Below are positions 30,681-40,855 of a DNA stretch of 64,000 nt, in pieces. A program made the translations under genes and the position numbers. Position 1 is the first letter of the stretch; every line of letters starts with the position of its first letter. Origin of the DNA: Ephemerocybe angulata (Eukaryota > Basidiomycota > Agaricomycetes > Agaricales > Psathyrellaceae); the NCBI GenBank assembly GCA_013368325.1, contig JAACJK010000072.1:113161-177160 (forward strand). The letters are read 5' to 3'. The notes under the pieces were generated by a model. The model made no database searches. It saw only the letters and a list, made by a program, of their open reading frames with translations, and was not told the origin of the DNA.

Positions 30681-33304
30681 AGTGGCTATTTTCCTTGTAG
30701 TGTGTGTAGAGTTTGTTTAATGTTCGTGGTCGAACGAGTGTGTGGTTAAACGAGTGGACGCGGGTGGATACGAATAGCGTATCTCGAGTGCAAATGCAGC
30801 TGCTGGCCCGCGAAAAGAGTGTGGTGACTACGAACGAACGGGTCGTGTGTCAGTCAGTCAGGTAGTCAGTCAGTCGTCGCTGTGCGTCGTGTAGGGTCTC
30901 GTCGAGGGCGAGGAAAGGAAGCCGGTCCTTTGCACTGGCAGACGTGGGGGAGGGCAAGTCAGCGGTGAGCGCAGGGTCAGCGAAAGTTGTGGAAGCGAAG
31001 AAGGGAAGTGGTGGGCGGAATGGCGCGTTGTCAATGTCCCGACTGTCGGAGCACGCCTGATCAGAGAAGACGCGCAGCCGAGTATAGCCAGCGAGAGCTT
31101 AAACGAGTGTGGGTGTTTCTGCGAATAAATAGACTGGAGCCAGCAGAGGACAGAGCTGCGACGACGAGCTGCGAGGGGAGGAGAAGAAGGTGGAAGGAGG
31201 AAGGAAGAAGGAAAGATGGAAAACAAACCGTTCCGGTGAGTGCGAAACGGGGAATTCACCGGATGATCAGCTGTCCAAAAACAACAATACACCCGCTCAC
31301 TCCCCACAGTCTCCACATTTCGCCTCTCTTCTCTTCTTCTCTGCGATCCCGCCATCTTATCTCACAATTTCGAAGCAAAGCACCCAGCTGCAGCCTGCAA
31401 TCCTGCAGAGCCCTGCAGCCCGACTCACACCCCTTTCGCCAGGCCGCATGCCGCCGTGATGGACGATCAGCGGGCCGCGTGGACGGCGGGGTAAACTGCT
31501 CCCGCCTCCGCCCTCCGAACCCTATCGCGCGTGGTCTCGCGTGGCAACCTATGATAACACACAGCAACGGCCTGCTGTCCCTCCGAGGTGCCCCTCTTCC
31601 GCCCAACGTCCACTCGGACCCACAGCGTTCCTTCTGTTGTCCCTCCTGCTTACCCCCGCAACTCTAACAGTGATAACACGACCTGCAGTGGTGATAGAGA
31701 AAGATTTCAACGCTTGGAACACTTCCGGGCTCCTCACAAGCATCGCGCATCAGCTTCTATGTTCTCCCTGTGTTCAACCGTCAACGTTCGTCAATCCGGC
31801 GTGCGTGCGAGGACGCTTGTCATCATCGCAACGTTGCCCTCCGTCTTCGTGCCCTCCAATAATACACACATAAGTATCAAGTTCTCCTTGACGACCAGCC
31901 GAGGTTTTCAACAAGTTTTCAATACAAGAATAGAGTCTGAAGCCAATACTCGCGTAAGGGCATGTAAGTTGCTGCACTTATGGGCCCATGGAGGTATGTG
32001 CGCTGCGCTTTGGAACTTCTAGTTCTCCACCTCGATGATGCACCCCGCCCTCTTCTGAATCGCAAAAATAGCTGCCTAGAGACCCACATAAGCGCCCCTT
32101 GATCTACAGCCATCGAGTCTGAGCTTCAATCCCGCCACACCCTCAACGCAATACCAGCCCGACCCACCCGGGTCCTCGCGCGTCGGGCATCGTGTCCAAC
32201 AACCAACCACAATAATGTTAACAAGACAGCCAAAAGGTATTCCCTTTGTATCCCTTTCCTAATACTACTTACCCGCCAGCATTTGTTTAATTTACAAGCC
32301 CGGGCCCGACTGAACCGCAGTACAACACCTTGACGAATGAATGAATGAATGAATGAAGTTCAATAAACATCAGGGTCCGACCGAGGACGACATTTCATAC
32401 AAATTTCATATGCATTGACGTTGCTATTCAACGTGCCGTTGGCATATTATTCCTGTTAAGCTCATAGCCGACGCAACTCGGCTGCACAAATCCTTTCGAT
32501 TCCTATACGAGGCCGCAGCAGCCTCGCGGCACTCAAATCACACCCAGTGCTACATACCCCTCCCCTATGCCCCCTCCCCCTTTACGAATGAATACCTAAC
32601 CCCAACCCCAACACCCACCTCAAAGACAGCGCCAATCATTACACACCTCGTCCAAGTGCTGCCCTGGATACTAACCACTTATAGCAACCCTCCTCGATCG
32701 ACACGGGCACCGATCGCCGCACGAATAGACGCCCATATAACGAGGGAGTTTACGCGGCCTGAGCCTATATCGGACCGCCAAGCCGGGTGACCTCAATTCT
32801 TCATTCTTTACGCATTGAAGTCGGCTACGATGGACGGAAACACACTTCAGGCAAACATATCAACGATGGATGGGGAGGAGGGGAATCCACGGCGTTTGCC
32901 GGTACGAGCGCTTAAGCTACCAGGGGCTGACTGTTTGGCCTTAACTTTATCCACCTCCTGTGGTTTCTTTCTTTCTCAAGATGGGGGCGGTCATATCTCA
33001 AGCTTACTGAGACGATATTTTAGTTGCATAGATAGATAGTGGACATACAACACGACATAGAGCAGACATCAAGAATGGTATAGTAGTCGAAACATTAAAG
33101 ATCGTCAAATAGCGCTGCTATCGAGGTGAAAGTTCAAGGGGCATAAAAACGGGTATACCAGACGAAAGCGAGCGAACGGTGAGGGGCATCCACGCTGCTC
33201 GCACAGGAGCATAAATAGGGAGACCAAACCATGCCGCTCGCAGCACAGAACAATAAATAACGCACCCACAAAACTCCACCCCAAAACTCAACAACACCCA
33301 ACCC
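30681..33304. other. Long intergenic region
   Basis: It contains (CAGT)n near 30850-30875, a pyrimidine-rich leader region and (GAAT)n at about 32334-32356. Several short open frames on both strands lack domains or convincing splice structure. The 3' part is the downstream flank of the GH10 gene. No gene is supported. Confidence 0.5.
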
Positions 33305-34670
33305 TCACAAAGACAGCCTCCTCTTCCCATGCCTCCCCCTCCCCCCATGCCTCCTCGTAACACTCACCTTCGCCCCCGCCATCTCCGACCCCTCCCCACC
33401 CTTCCTCAACAACCCATCAACAGCCCCATACGCCCCCTTCCTCCTCAAATTCCCATCCCACATCAACGGCGCCCCAAACGCCGGCAACGCCTCCTTCACC
33501 CACGAATTCTGATCCGACACACCCCACATCGATATCCCAACGCACGCAGGCACCTCCAGACACCCCTTTGTCACCAGCGCGTATTCGCCCTTTTGTTGTT
33601 GGAGTTTGGCGGGGGTTACGGGGCGCTTGATGCGGATGTCGAGCTCGGTGACGGCGATGTCAAGTCCGGTGGAGGCGAGGCGTTTGAGTTGGGCGGGCAC
33701 TTCGTTGACGCGTCCGGAGGTGAGGTGCGTTTGGGAGCCGATGGCGTCGATGGGCACGTTTTGGGCTTGGAGGCGGTGGACGAGGTTCAGCTGGGAGAAG
33801 TGAGGCGTGTTGGTTAGTTCATGAAGTCTGCGTTGAAGGCTCTCTGGTGGTCCAGCGTAGATACGAGGAGACGGGGACGTACCATGGCGTCGATCTTGGG
33901 CCCTGCGTAGTCGAGGTTATACTCGTTGATGTAGAGCTTGGCGTTCGGATCCGCTTCCCGCGCCGTGCGGAACGCAAGCGGGATAAAGTCCTCTCCAAGG
34001 ACGCGATAAAAGACGCTATCGCGGAACGTCCCGTCCTCATTAAAGACTTCGTTCACCACATCCTATACATCCAAGAAAACCCCCCGTTAAAAATGACATC
34101 CTAGAGCATGAAAATCGCACTCACCCAAGCGTACACACGGCCCTTGTACCTCCCAACAGCCTTGTTGATATGGTCCTTAATAACCTTCATAAGGTCCTCC
34201 TTGTCGGTAATCGCGTCCACCCAGTCCGGGATGTTCTGGTGCCACACAAGCGTATGCCCCCGAATCTGCTTCCCATTCGCCTCAGCCCACTCCATCACAG
34301 CATCCGAGTCGTTAAAATGGAATTTGCCCTTCTCCGCTAATCCGGCCAACAAAGAAGTGATGCCAGTACCATGAAACAGTTGAGCTCGAGACTCGAGTGA
34401 GCATAGAAAAGGCCACGTACGTTGTATCCGATTCCACTTCCACGAATACTCAGGCGTAAACATCCCAAACTCCCCCTTCAACACCCCATCCTCATTCCCC
34501 TGCATCGTATTCGTATCAATAATATTCCCAAAGTAGAGCTTCCCATTTGCCTGCATCATCGAGTTGAGCGAGGCCTCGACATAGTGGTAGCCGGCCGTAG
34601 CGAGAAGCAAGGTCGTAAAAGAGCGTCGTAAGTTGATAAAAGAGAGTGTCCTGGTCATGGTCGAGAACAA
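33305..34670 (-). CDS. Secreted endo-1,4-beta-xylanase, glycoside hydrolase family 10
   Basis: Four exons, read 34670-34421, 34336-34125, 34062-33883 and 33790-33305, together 375 residues. After the signal peptide ([16 protein letters not shown]) come [48 protein letters not shown] (acid/base Glu) and [12 protein letters not shown] (nucleophile Glu). [15 protein letters not shown] closes the barrel. Retaining GH10 enzymes cut the xylan backbone outside the cell. There is no CBM1. After the normal family end ([11 protein letters not shown]) an extra basic tail of about 33 residues runs to [16 protein letters not shown]. An intron splits W/DVVNE. Confidence 0.93.
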
Positions 34671-35284
34671 GAAACGAATGTGTGGCGGGTGCTGTCAAAA
34701 ACATCAACTTCAACCGACAGGATACCCGGACAATTGATTGGATGCCGGGGTCCCGCTCGGCGCTTACTCGGCGCTTGGCACGGCGGTTCCTCTCAAGGAA
34801 AAGTCGCCCACCAAATACGTTCAGAAAAGCCGGATCTCGTGTTGGGGCTAGCCCACCAAAGGCATTGTAGTGAGCCACCGATTCTGGAGACGGAATCGAG
34901 GTATCACTTACCGTTTGGCGCCCGACGATTGATGCCGCGCTGGGCGATGGTGATGACGCGCGCCGGCCGATGGTTTACCCTCTGGACCCGTGTCATACCT
35001 ACCGCGCGATAGCGTTGATAGGCCCCCGTCGTTAGCGCACTCTCATTCGGTTCCCCTTCGTCCCCCTGCGTCTCACCTTCTGTTTCTCTCGTCTTTCCCC
35101 GTCTCATTTCCCCTCCAGGCTCTCGCTCTCCTCGAACACCCTATCACCGAACTCAGGTCATTTGACTGCCCTTCAGCATAACTCGTTGAGCACACAGGGA
35201 GATATAACTCAGAGGTGTGTCCAAAGAGTGAAGGGTGATTGGGAGGGAGACAAACAAGTGACATGATTCGATAACGGTTAGTCG
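34671..35284. other. GH10 promoter side, no other gene
   Basis: 5' flank of the xylanase gene. No open frame with support. Confidence 0.45.
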
Positions 35285-35405
35285 ACTATGACAGAAACGC
35301 GAGAGCGCCAAGACTATGAAGTCAAAGCATCCAACATCTCCCTCTTCCTCAATGTCCGTTTCCTCTCCACAACCCTGGGTTACCCTTGGGTGGTAGTGTT
35401 ACAAG
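35285..35405 (-). pseudogene. Remnant of the F-box partner gene, C-terminal end (copy C)
   Basis: The plus-strand stretch GACTATGAAGTCAAAGCATC and the following CAACATCTCCCTCTTCCTCA, CGTTTCCTCTCCACAACC matches, with substitutions, the 3' end of the intact partner gene at 38574-38640 (GACTATGACGACAAGGCAGC, then CAACATCTCCCTCATCGTCA, CGCTTCCTCACCACAGCC). It encodes the remnant of RKRRLTMREMLAALSS, with frame breaks. It lies upstream of, and divergent to, the decayed F-box gene at 36035, completing a fourth copy of the pair. Confidence 0.65.
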
Positions 35406-35730
35406 TAAAGAAGAATCCACACCGCCTACTTTGAGTGAGGAGTCAGAGAGAAATTCCCATTCTTCCCTTCCTAATCGCCAACAAAATTTCAATGAACCCG
35501 TTCATGGCATAAATGGTGACCGGTGATGTACTGATGTTGCGAAATTGAGGGTGGCCTCAATTTGAGTGTGGATGTTCAGTTGAAGGAAGGAAGAATAACG
35601 GTCTGAGGGGAGGTTTGGCTTGCAAGTCATAGCTTGGGGAGCTGACGGGTGCTTAAACGCAAGCACCGTAATAAACAAATATAGTAGAACTATCGTGTTC
35701 ATCGAAAGAGCCTTCCGAAGGGCCCGATCT

Positions 35731-35764
35731 CATCTAATCTAATCTAAGCGCCCTTTCTGGCGCC
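35731..35764 (-). repeat. Stem-loop plus TTAGA-repeat motif, copy 5
   Basis: Read on the minus strand, GGCGCCAGAAAGGGCGC is followed by TTAGATTAGATTAGATG. It lies about 270 bp upstream of the decayed F-box gene. Confidence 0.6.
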
Positions 35765-36034
35765 TATGCTCACCTGTAGGAGCCTCTGCCTCGACTGGCA
35801 CCCCGTGCGCTCTATTCAAACACCAGGCATACCCGTGCCATTCTTCCGCTAGCCTTCAGCGTTCCTCATATGCTGTTGTCTACTTTCGGCAACTTAAAGT
35901 CTGGGACTCGGCGTTGACCGATGCGTGGGGACTTTGCCGAGGCTTGCCACTGATCAGATGTCCACGTTCTTCTCCCTCATACCACCACCAGGCCCCCACG
36001 CGGCAGACTCCTGGCAGCTAGCTTCGAAGGCACT

Positions 36035-36600
36035 ATGTCAGAAGGTGGAACCCCCAGCATCTCATATCTCCTCGACAGCAACACCCCACCCAAAGCAGTC
36101 GAAATCCCTGTTGTCGAAGCTCGAATCTGCGACCTGATTGGCAAGATAACCGAGCTCCGAAAGCTCGAGGTCGAAGTGACCGTCGAACTGGAACGGCATC
36201 AATCCATTCTGTCCCCAGTCCGCAGGGTTCCTAGAGGAGCCCTTGGGCATGTATTCACCTTCCTCCACCCATACGAGGAAGGGGAGAAAGTGAGGAATGC
36301 TGCTGGAAGGAAAGACTTTCTCCGGTTGAGCCTCGTCTGCAAGTTATGGAGGGACGCGACGCTCGTCACACACGAGCTATGGACGGGACTTTAGAATTAG
36401 GCCGAGGCATACCTTGGCGTCTCTCAAGTCTGTGGAGGCGTGGCTCAGCCAGGCGGGATCCCTTCCCCGGAGGTTTCTTCAAGTTTTCTGAAATTTGAGT
36501 TGGTGACGTCTTACGACATTCCGGAGTAGAGAGTCATGAAGGAAGAAGCTGTTAGGTGAAATCTTCGATACTCGCAGTAGGTGTCCAAGGTAGATTAGAC
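36035..36600 (+). pseudogene. Decayed F-box gene (copy C) with internal deletion
   Basis: The start MSEGGTPSISYLLDSNTPP, the coiled coil and the whole F-box (ILSPVRRVPRGALGHVFTFLHP, RLSLVCKLWRDATLVTHELWTGL) are intact up to 36391. There a frameshift produces a stop. The shifted frame continues with homology (RHTLASLKSVEAWLSQAGSLPRR) and then jumps at about 36480 to the C-terminal end (FELVTSYDIPE, a stop, then VMKEE). About 1.3 kb encoding the leucine-rich region is missing compared with the gene at 21667. The first 119 residues could still be translated as a truncated F-box protein. It carries a four-residue insertion (EVTV) in the coiled coil. Confidence 0.8.
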
Positions 36601-36658
36601 ACATCGAAAGTCGAAAGGGAGTCTATCTATTTTGATATCTACCATGGGCAACAATACA

Positions 36659-37459
36659 TCACGATTCTTCAAGGTCCTGCATCCGCTGCTCGAGCTGCGC
36701 CAAGGCCGCGCGAAAGCCAACCTGCTCCATTCTAAGAGAGGCGAGGTCGTCTCGAACCTTGGTTTGCTCTTGCTCAAGTCGTGTTGCTAACTCTTCGACT
36801 TCTTCATTCCGATAGGTCTGGCCTCCTTGTTTGGCTCGGATACCTGAACTAGAACCTTGGACGAAGGTGCGCCGACTGGCGGCAGGGGCATTAACCAGTT
36901 TCCTCTTCACAGGACGCTCCTTGTCATCATATCGTCCCATAACCTTCCGCTTCTCCCCCACTCGCACCAAATCCCTGGCAAAGGAATTGTCCGAAGCGTC
37001 ATTGGTGTCCCTTTCGACTATCTCGCATTTAGCGCCGTGATCCTTGCATTCCTGGCATCTTGAGTACGCCGTGTTCCCGATCAAGACCCGTTGGAAGTTT
37101 CTCGCCTTGACATACTTTGCCGTATCCATGCGGAGGCAATCGATAACCCGCACCCTGCACCTCTCGCATTTTCCCTCTTCCCCCATTACGTCAAGATCCC
37201 CTTCTTTCGAAGTGGGGCGCCTCTTCTGCTCCTGGAGTTCCTCTTGCCCACCGGCCTTCCTCTCCAGCTCCTTCTGAGCGCGCATCGCTGAATTTGCGTT
37301 CTTCACGTCCTCCTCCTCTTTGCGTTTCATCTCCATGAGTTTAGCACGTTGAGCTGCGATCCGGTCGAGAGTATGTTGGTGATCTTGTGCTTCGAGTTGG
37401 AGGCGATGAAGCTCGTCCTCTAATTGTCCCGAAGCTTCATGGCGAGTCGGAACAGACAT
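36659..37459 (-). CDS. Unrecognised coiled-coil protein with cysteine cluster
   Basis: Single exon, 266 residues. An N-terminal coiled coil (about residues 10-75: LEDELHRLQLEAQDHQ, RAKLMEMKRKEEEDV) is followed by a cysteine cluster, CERCRVRVIDC and CQECKDHGAKC (about residues 98-150). Then come a basic region (RPVKRKLV) and a second coiled coil to the end (EELATRLEQEQTKVRDDLASLRMEQVGFRAALAQLEQRM). The CxxC...C and CxxCxxxxxxC spacing resembles the zinc clusters of fungal DNA-binding proteins, but the pattern is not a standard Zn2Cys6. A DNA- or zinc-binding role is inference only. Confidence 0.6.
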   Translation of the reverse strand: MSVPTRHEASGQLEDELHRLQLEAQDHQHTLDRIAAQRAKLMEMKRKEEEDVKNANSAMRAQKELERKAGGQEELQEQKRRPTSKEGDLDVMGEEGKCERCRVRVIDCLRMDTAKYVKARNFQRVLIGNTAYSRCQECKDHGAKCEIVERDTNDASDNSFARDLVRVGEKRKVMGRYDDKERPVKRKLVNAPAASRRTFVQGSSSGIRAKQGGQTYRNEEVEELATRLEQEQTKVRDDLASLRMEQVGFRAALAQLEQRMQDLEES

Positions 37460-37659
37460 GTTTTAGGGGTTGGGGTTTTGGAGATTGGACGGACGGGATG
37501 GGTCTGCGAATAGTGCCTGAGGGGAAGTGAAGCAGAGGCCCGCAGAAGGTACTTATCTGGATTTTCTGGATTCTGGAAATTTCTGGCACGCCAGTTATGC
37601 TTTGAAAAGCATCAGACGCCTTAGAAACTTATTAGAAACCCTGTCAAACGGACCGTCAT

Positions 37660-37797
37660 TTAAACGGCGGCATCGAATTTTGCGACAGAGAGCTCCCACA
37701 TTACGTTGAGGTGGGCTTGCTTTGCTTGCCACTCCTCCCGTTTCTCCCGTTTCTTCTCCTTTGCCATCTCCTCGCGTTCGCGGTCGGTGGTGGCCAT
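37660..37797 (-). CDS. Possible small charged-helix peptide or exon
   Basis: A 45-codon frame, MATTDREREEMAKEKKREKR..., ends VAKFDAAV. It is strongly helical and charged, unlike the other frames here. An upstream ATG on the same strand at 37891 could join through a 30-nt GT-AG gap at CCTAG/GTATGA, but that is very short for an intron. It may be a leftover exon of a larger gene. Confidence 0.25.
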   Translation of the reverse strand: MATTDREREEMAKEKKREKREEWQAKQAHLNVMWELSVAKFDAAV

Positions 37798-37891
37798 CTT
37801 CTGAATCCGGTAGTGTCGTTCTGTTCATACCTAGGCATGGGGCCCAATTGGAGCCTGTGCACGTTGTGGTGAGAGATCGTGCCTGAGACAT

Positions 37892-38573
37892 TGCGTTAGG
37901 TCATTCAGGGTCCAGGAAGCATGTTGGCTTTTTTTTGACAACGCAGGATCGTATTTCGAAGGCAGCGGGCGCTCGATCGCCAGACTGCGGCGTTCGCGGT
38001 GCCGTCAGAGCTGAGAGATGCATATCTGCGTCTTTCAGTGGGGGATGGGAACTATTCAACCTGCAATGAAACTTACGGAAATGAATACACTTGTAGCTCG
38101 CTAGCAAAACCCGCAATGCGAGGCTCCCAGGTACAGCACAGCCGAGCCCTGTCCCTGGGGCTGAAAAGATCTATCATCTGGGACGTAAAATTAAGCGCCC
38201 ATGCGACGAATTGGGGTATGCGGGGCATGGGCTCGTATTTTTGAGGGGTGGTGGGGTTTAGAAGGATCAGGAACTTTCCAAAGAAGTTGGAAAGCCGCTT
38301 CTTACCAGAAGCACAGTTGTGGGTCGTATGTTGACCCCAGTGTCCAAACGCTACCAGGATTACGGCCTTCCCAAACCATATGCTCGGCGCCTCGCCGAAG
38401 CTGAAGCAGTGGTGGAAAGCGGTTCGGACGAGAGGCTTCTTAAGGATCCCAGGGTTGTGACCGAAGAGACATAAAGAAGAATTTACAAGCTCCAGAAACG
38501 CCACGATGTCACATCATCATGAAAGATAAATGAAAGATAATCGGTCAAAATAGATGATAGCAAAGGGTCGAGA
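37892..38573. other. Intergenic region
   Basis: No supported gene. It holds the 3' flank of the partner gene copy that ends at 38574. Confidence 0.4.
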
Positions 38574-40006
38574 CTATGACGACAAGGCAGCCAACATCTC
38601 CCTCATCGTCAACCTCCGCTTCCTCACCACAGCCGGAGGCAAAGCCTGGGTTGGAGGAAGCGTAGGTAAGGGTCCAGGAGAATCGACCCCGACCTCGACC
38701 GCGGTCACAGACACCTTGCACAAACCCAACGTAGGCGGCGCCTTGAGTGTCCCCGGATCCCGGCTGGAGCGCATGGTGGGCGTTTTCTCCGGGTCAGGGG
38801 AATGAAGGCCGCCACTGGGCGTCGACAACATGACAGACGCGTACGAAGCGGGAGTGGGCGTCTTGTCAAGATCAATTGGATTCGAGTCGAACGCGACTTC
38901 AGTGAAGTCTCGCTCGTGATTAGGTTTTGACTCGTTCGGCGAGGAGAGCGCGAGATTGGATGTGGCAATGATGGAGAAGGGGTCTTCGGATCGCAAAGAA
39001 GAGGAAGTAACAAAGGATCCGAAGGGAGGAGAAGAACGTGTTGGTTTGGATGGAAAGGGGTGGAAAGAGGTCGATGGGGTGCTTACCTAGACCGGAGAAC
39101 GAGTCTAGAGTGCTCAACGATGTACAGGATGAGGAGACTGAGCAGTCATCGTCGAGAGACACATCGACGAGCGTTGATGTGGATGGTGACAACGAAAAGA
39201 AGCCGTCGAAGGCTTCGGTGTCCTCTGAGACCAAGTCGCCTTCCTCATCCTCTTCAATGATGGCGCCCATTCGTTCTCTCAGCTTGACTGAAGGAAAGGC
39301 AACCGTTAGCGAATTGAAACTCGGTGAGACATACAGAGGATGACGCACATTGAAGAGGGGGGAAGACCATCTCCTGCTCGTCCTTGGGAGGGACGATGGG
39401 CTTCAAGGGCGTCGAAATAGGCATCGTGATGCATGCGATCTGAGCCCCACCGAGTCCCAGGTCCCTCCGCACCGACGGAGGAACGAAGGGCCCGAGGAAG
39501 AACTCGTACAACACAAACGTCTTGGCCGTAGCAAGGTTGCGCGCATCTTTCTCCAACTCTGCCTCCACCACGATGTTCATCTCGTCGCGATGGGCCAAGA
39601 ACTCGTTGACGACGGCCGCGGACGTCTCCATCAGCGCAACCATGTCCTCGAGCGTGAAGGAAGGTCGGAAGGCGAGAGCGATTTGCATGAAGGCGATATA
39701 GAACAGCGTTTCGGCGTCGTCGTTGAAAGCGATGATGTGCTTGCGACCCTGAGACTTATAGCGGAGGACGACGAGCATGGCGCGGATGGCGGCGCTGGGC
39801 GCCATCCTTGGATAATTGTGGGCGATGTTGATGAAGAAGCGCTGAAGACGGTGGGGGGCGTCGGTGTTCCACGACATGGCAGATGCGGGGGTGCTGTAAA
39901 AGCACAGGAGGTGGGCGTGGATGATCTCGGCGAACAAGTGGGTTTCTTCTTCGAGGGCGAGAGGGTCGGTCGCCCAAGAATCGTTGTACAGGCTAGCGTA
40001 GGACAT
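38574..40006 (-). CDS. Unrecognised helical protein with acidic tail (F-box partner, copy D)
   Basis: This mirror-image paralogue of the gene at 19806-21237 has the same three-exon structure. The first exon starts at 40006 (MSYASLYNDSWATDPLALEEE) and is almost identical over 220 residues, with conservative changes (EVI to EII, ATV to AAV). Exon 2 (LRERMGAIIEEDEEGD, SPSTSTLVDVS) and exon 3 (DPFSIIATSN, KTPTPASY, EKTPTMRSS, VRKRRLTMREMLAALSS) are more divergent but open. The strong conservation of the helical first exon against a faster-changing Ser/Thr/Asp tail suggests selection on the first domain. Function unknown; a cyclin-like fold is possible but unproven. It is divergent to the F-box gene at 40856. 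Confidence 0.75.
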
Positions 40007-40855
40007 GGCTGGGGTGGATGATGAAGCAAAGGTGAAGACGGAACTAGCGGGGGTGTACAACGGTGGTTGTGGTTGGTGGTGAAGAGAAGTTGGGGGAAAG
40101 GAGAGGCCAGGCAGGTTTTAAATACGAAACCCAGTGAATCAGGGGCTTTGAGACAGGGTGAACGAGACATTCCCATTCTTCCCCTCGTCCTCCGTAGCTG
40201 CTGCGAATGTCCTTCAAGGCTGGGGGTTTGCATCTTCCTCGACTATGCACTAAGATCGCATCAGAGCTTTAGCTATAGGTCCAAAGGGCTTCAGCTCGAC
40301 GACATTCAACCCAAGGAGAGCAGATCCCCTGTTCCCTTCGTCACTCCCGCCCATTGCCGCCATTGGTGGCCATGGTCAGTATTTGTTTCACCTCGAGAAG
40401 TGTCGTATCAAGGAGATATGAATAGAGACTCTGAGAATCGGTTGGTAAATGGTGAAAAGGCGAACTTTCGTCCTGGAAGACAGTGGAAGTGGTAAACACC
40501 GATGTCGTCCGCCGCTGGCTGAGGCTTGACTCAGCCGTGAGAATCGGAGAATGATGAGCTTGTAATCGCATCTAATCTAATCTAAGCGCTCACTTAGCGC
40601 TGACGCCTTTGACAGCTACACAGTCAATCTCCTACTTTCCTTGATAGTCAGAGTGTTAGTATGGAGTCGTTATCCTCTCATATGGTTGGCGGGCCCTCGA
40701 GCAGGGGCCGCTCCACACATGTTCGGCGGCGTGGGACTTCGCGAAGGGCAGGCACTGATCCAATTAATATACCCACGACACCCTTTGCTTTCATACCAAC
40801 GTACCAGCACGACGCAGCCTGCTGTCACACCATATCTCTCAATCTATCTTCGAAC
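40007..40855. promoter_or_regulatory. Bidirectional promoter region between partner and F-box gene (copy D)
   Basis: 849 bp, recognisably the inverted copy of 18969-19805. It contains the stem-loop/TTAGA motif at 40570-40607 and a TATA-like TTAATATA for the F-box side near 40764-40771, about 90 bp before its start codon. Confidence 0.5.
40570..40607 (-). repeat. Stem-loop plus TTAGA-repeat motif, copy 6
   Basis: On the minus strand, CAGCGCTAAGTGAGCGC is followed by TTAGATTAGATTAGATGCG. It corresponds to copy 1 in the mirrored pair. Confidence 0.6.

Noticed and set aside
30987..31667. 226-codon plus-strand frame
   Set aside because: Low-complexity Arg/Ser/Pro composition, no domain; probably leader and promoter sequence of the neighbouring gene.
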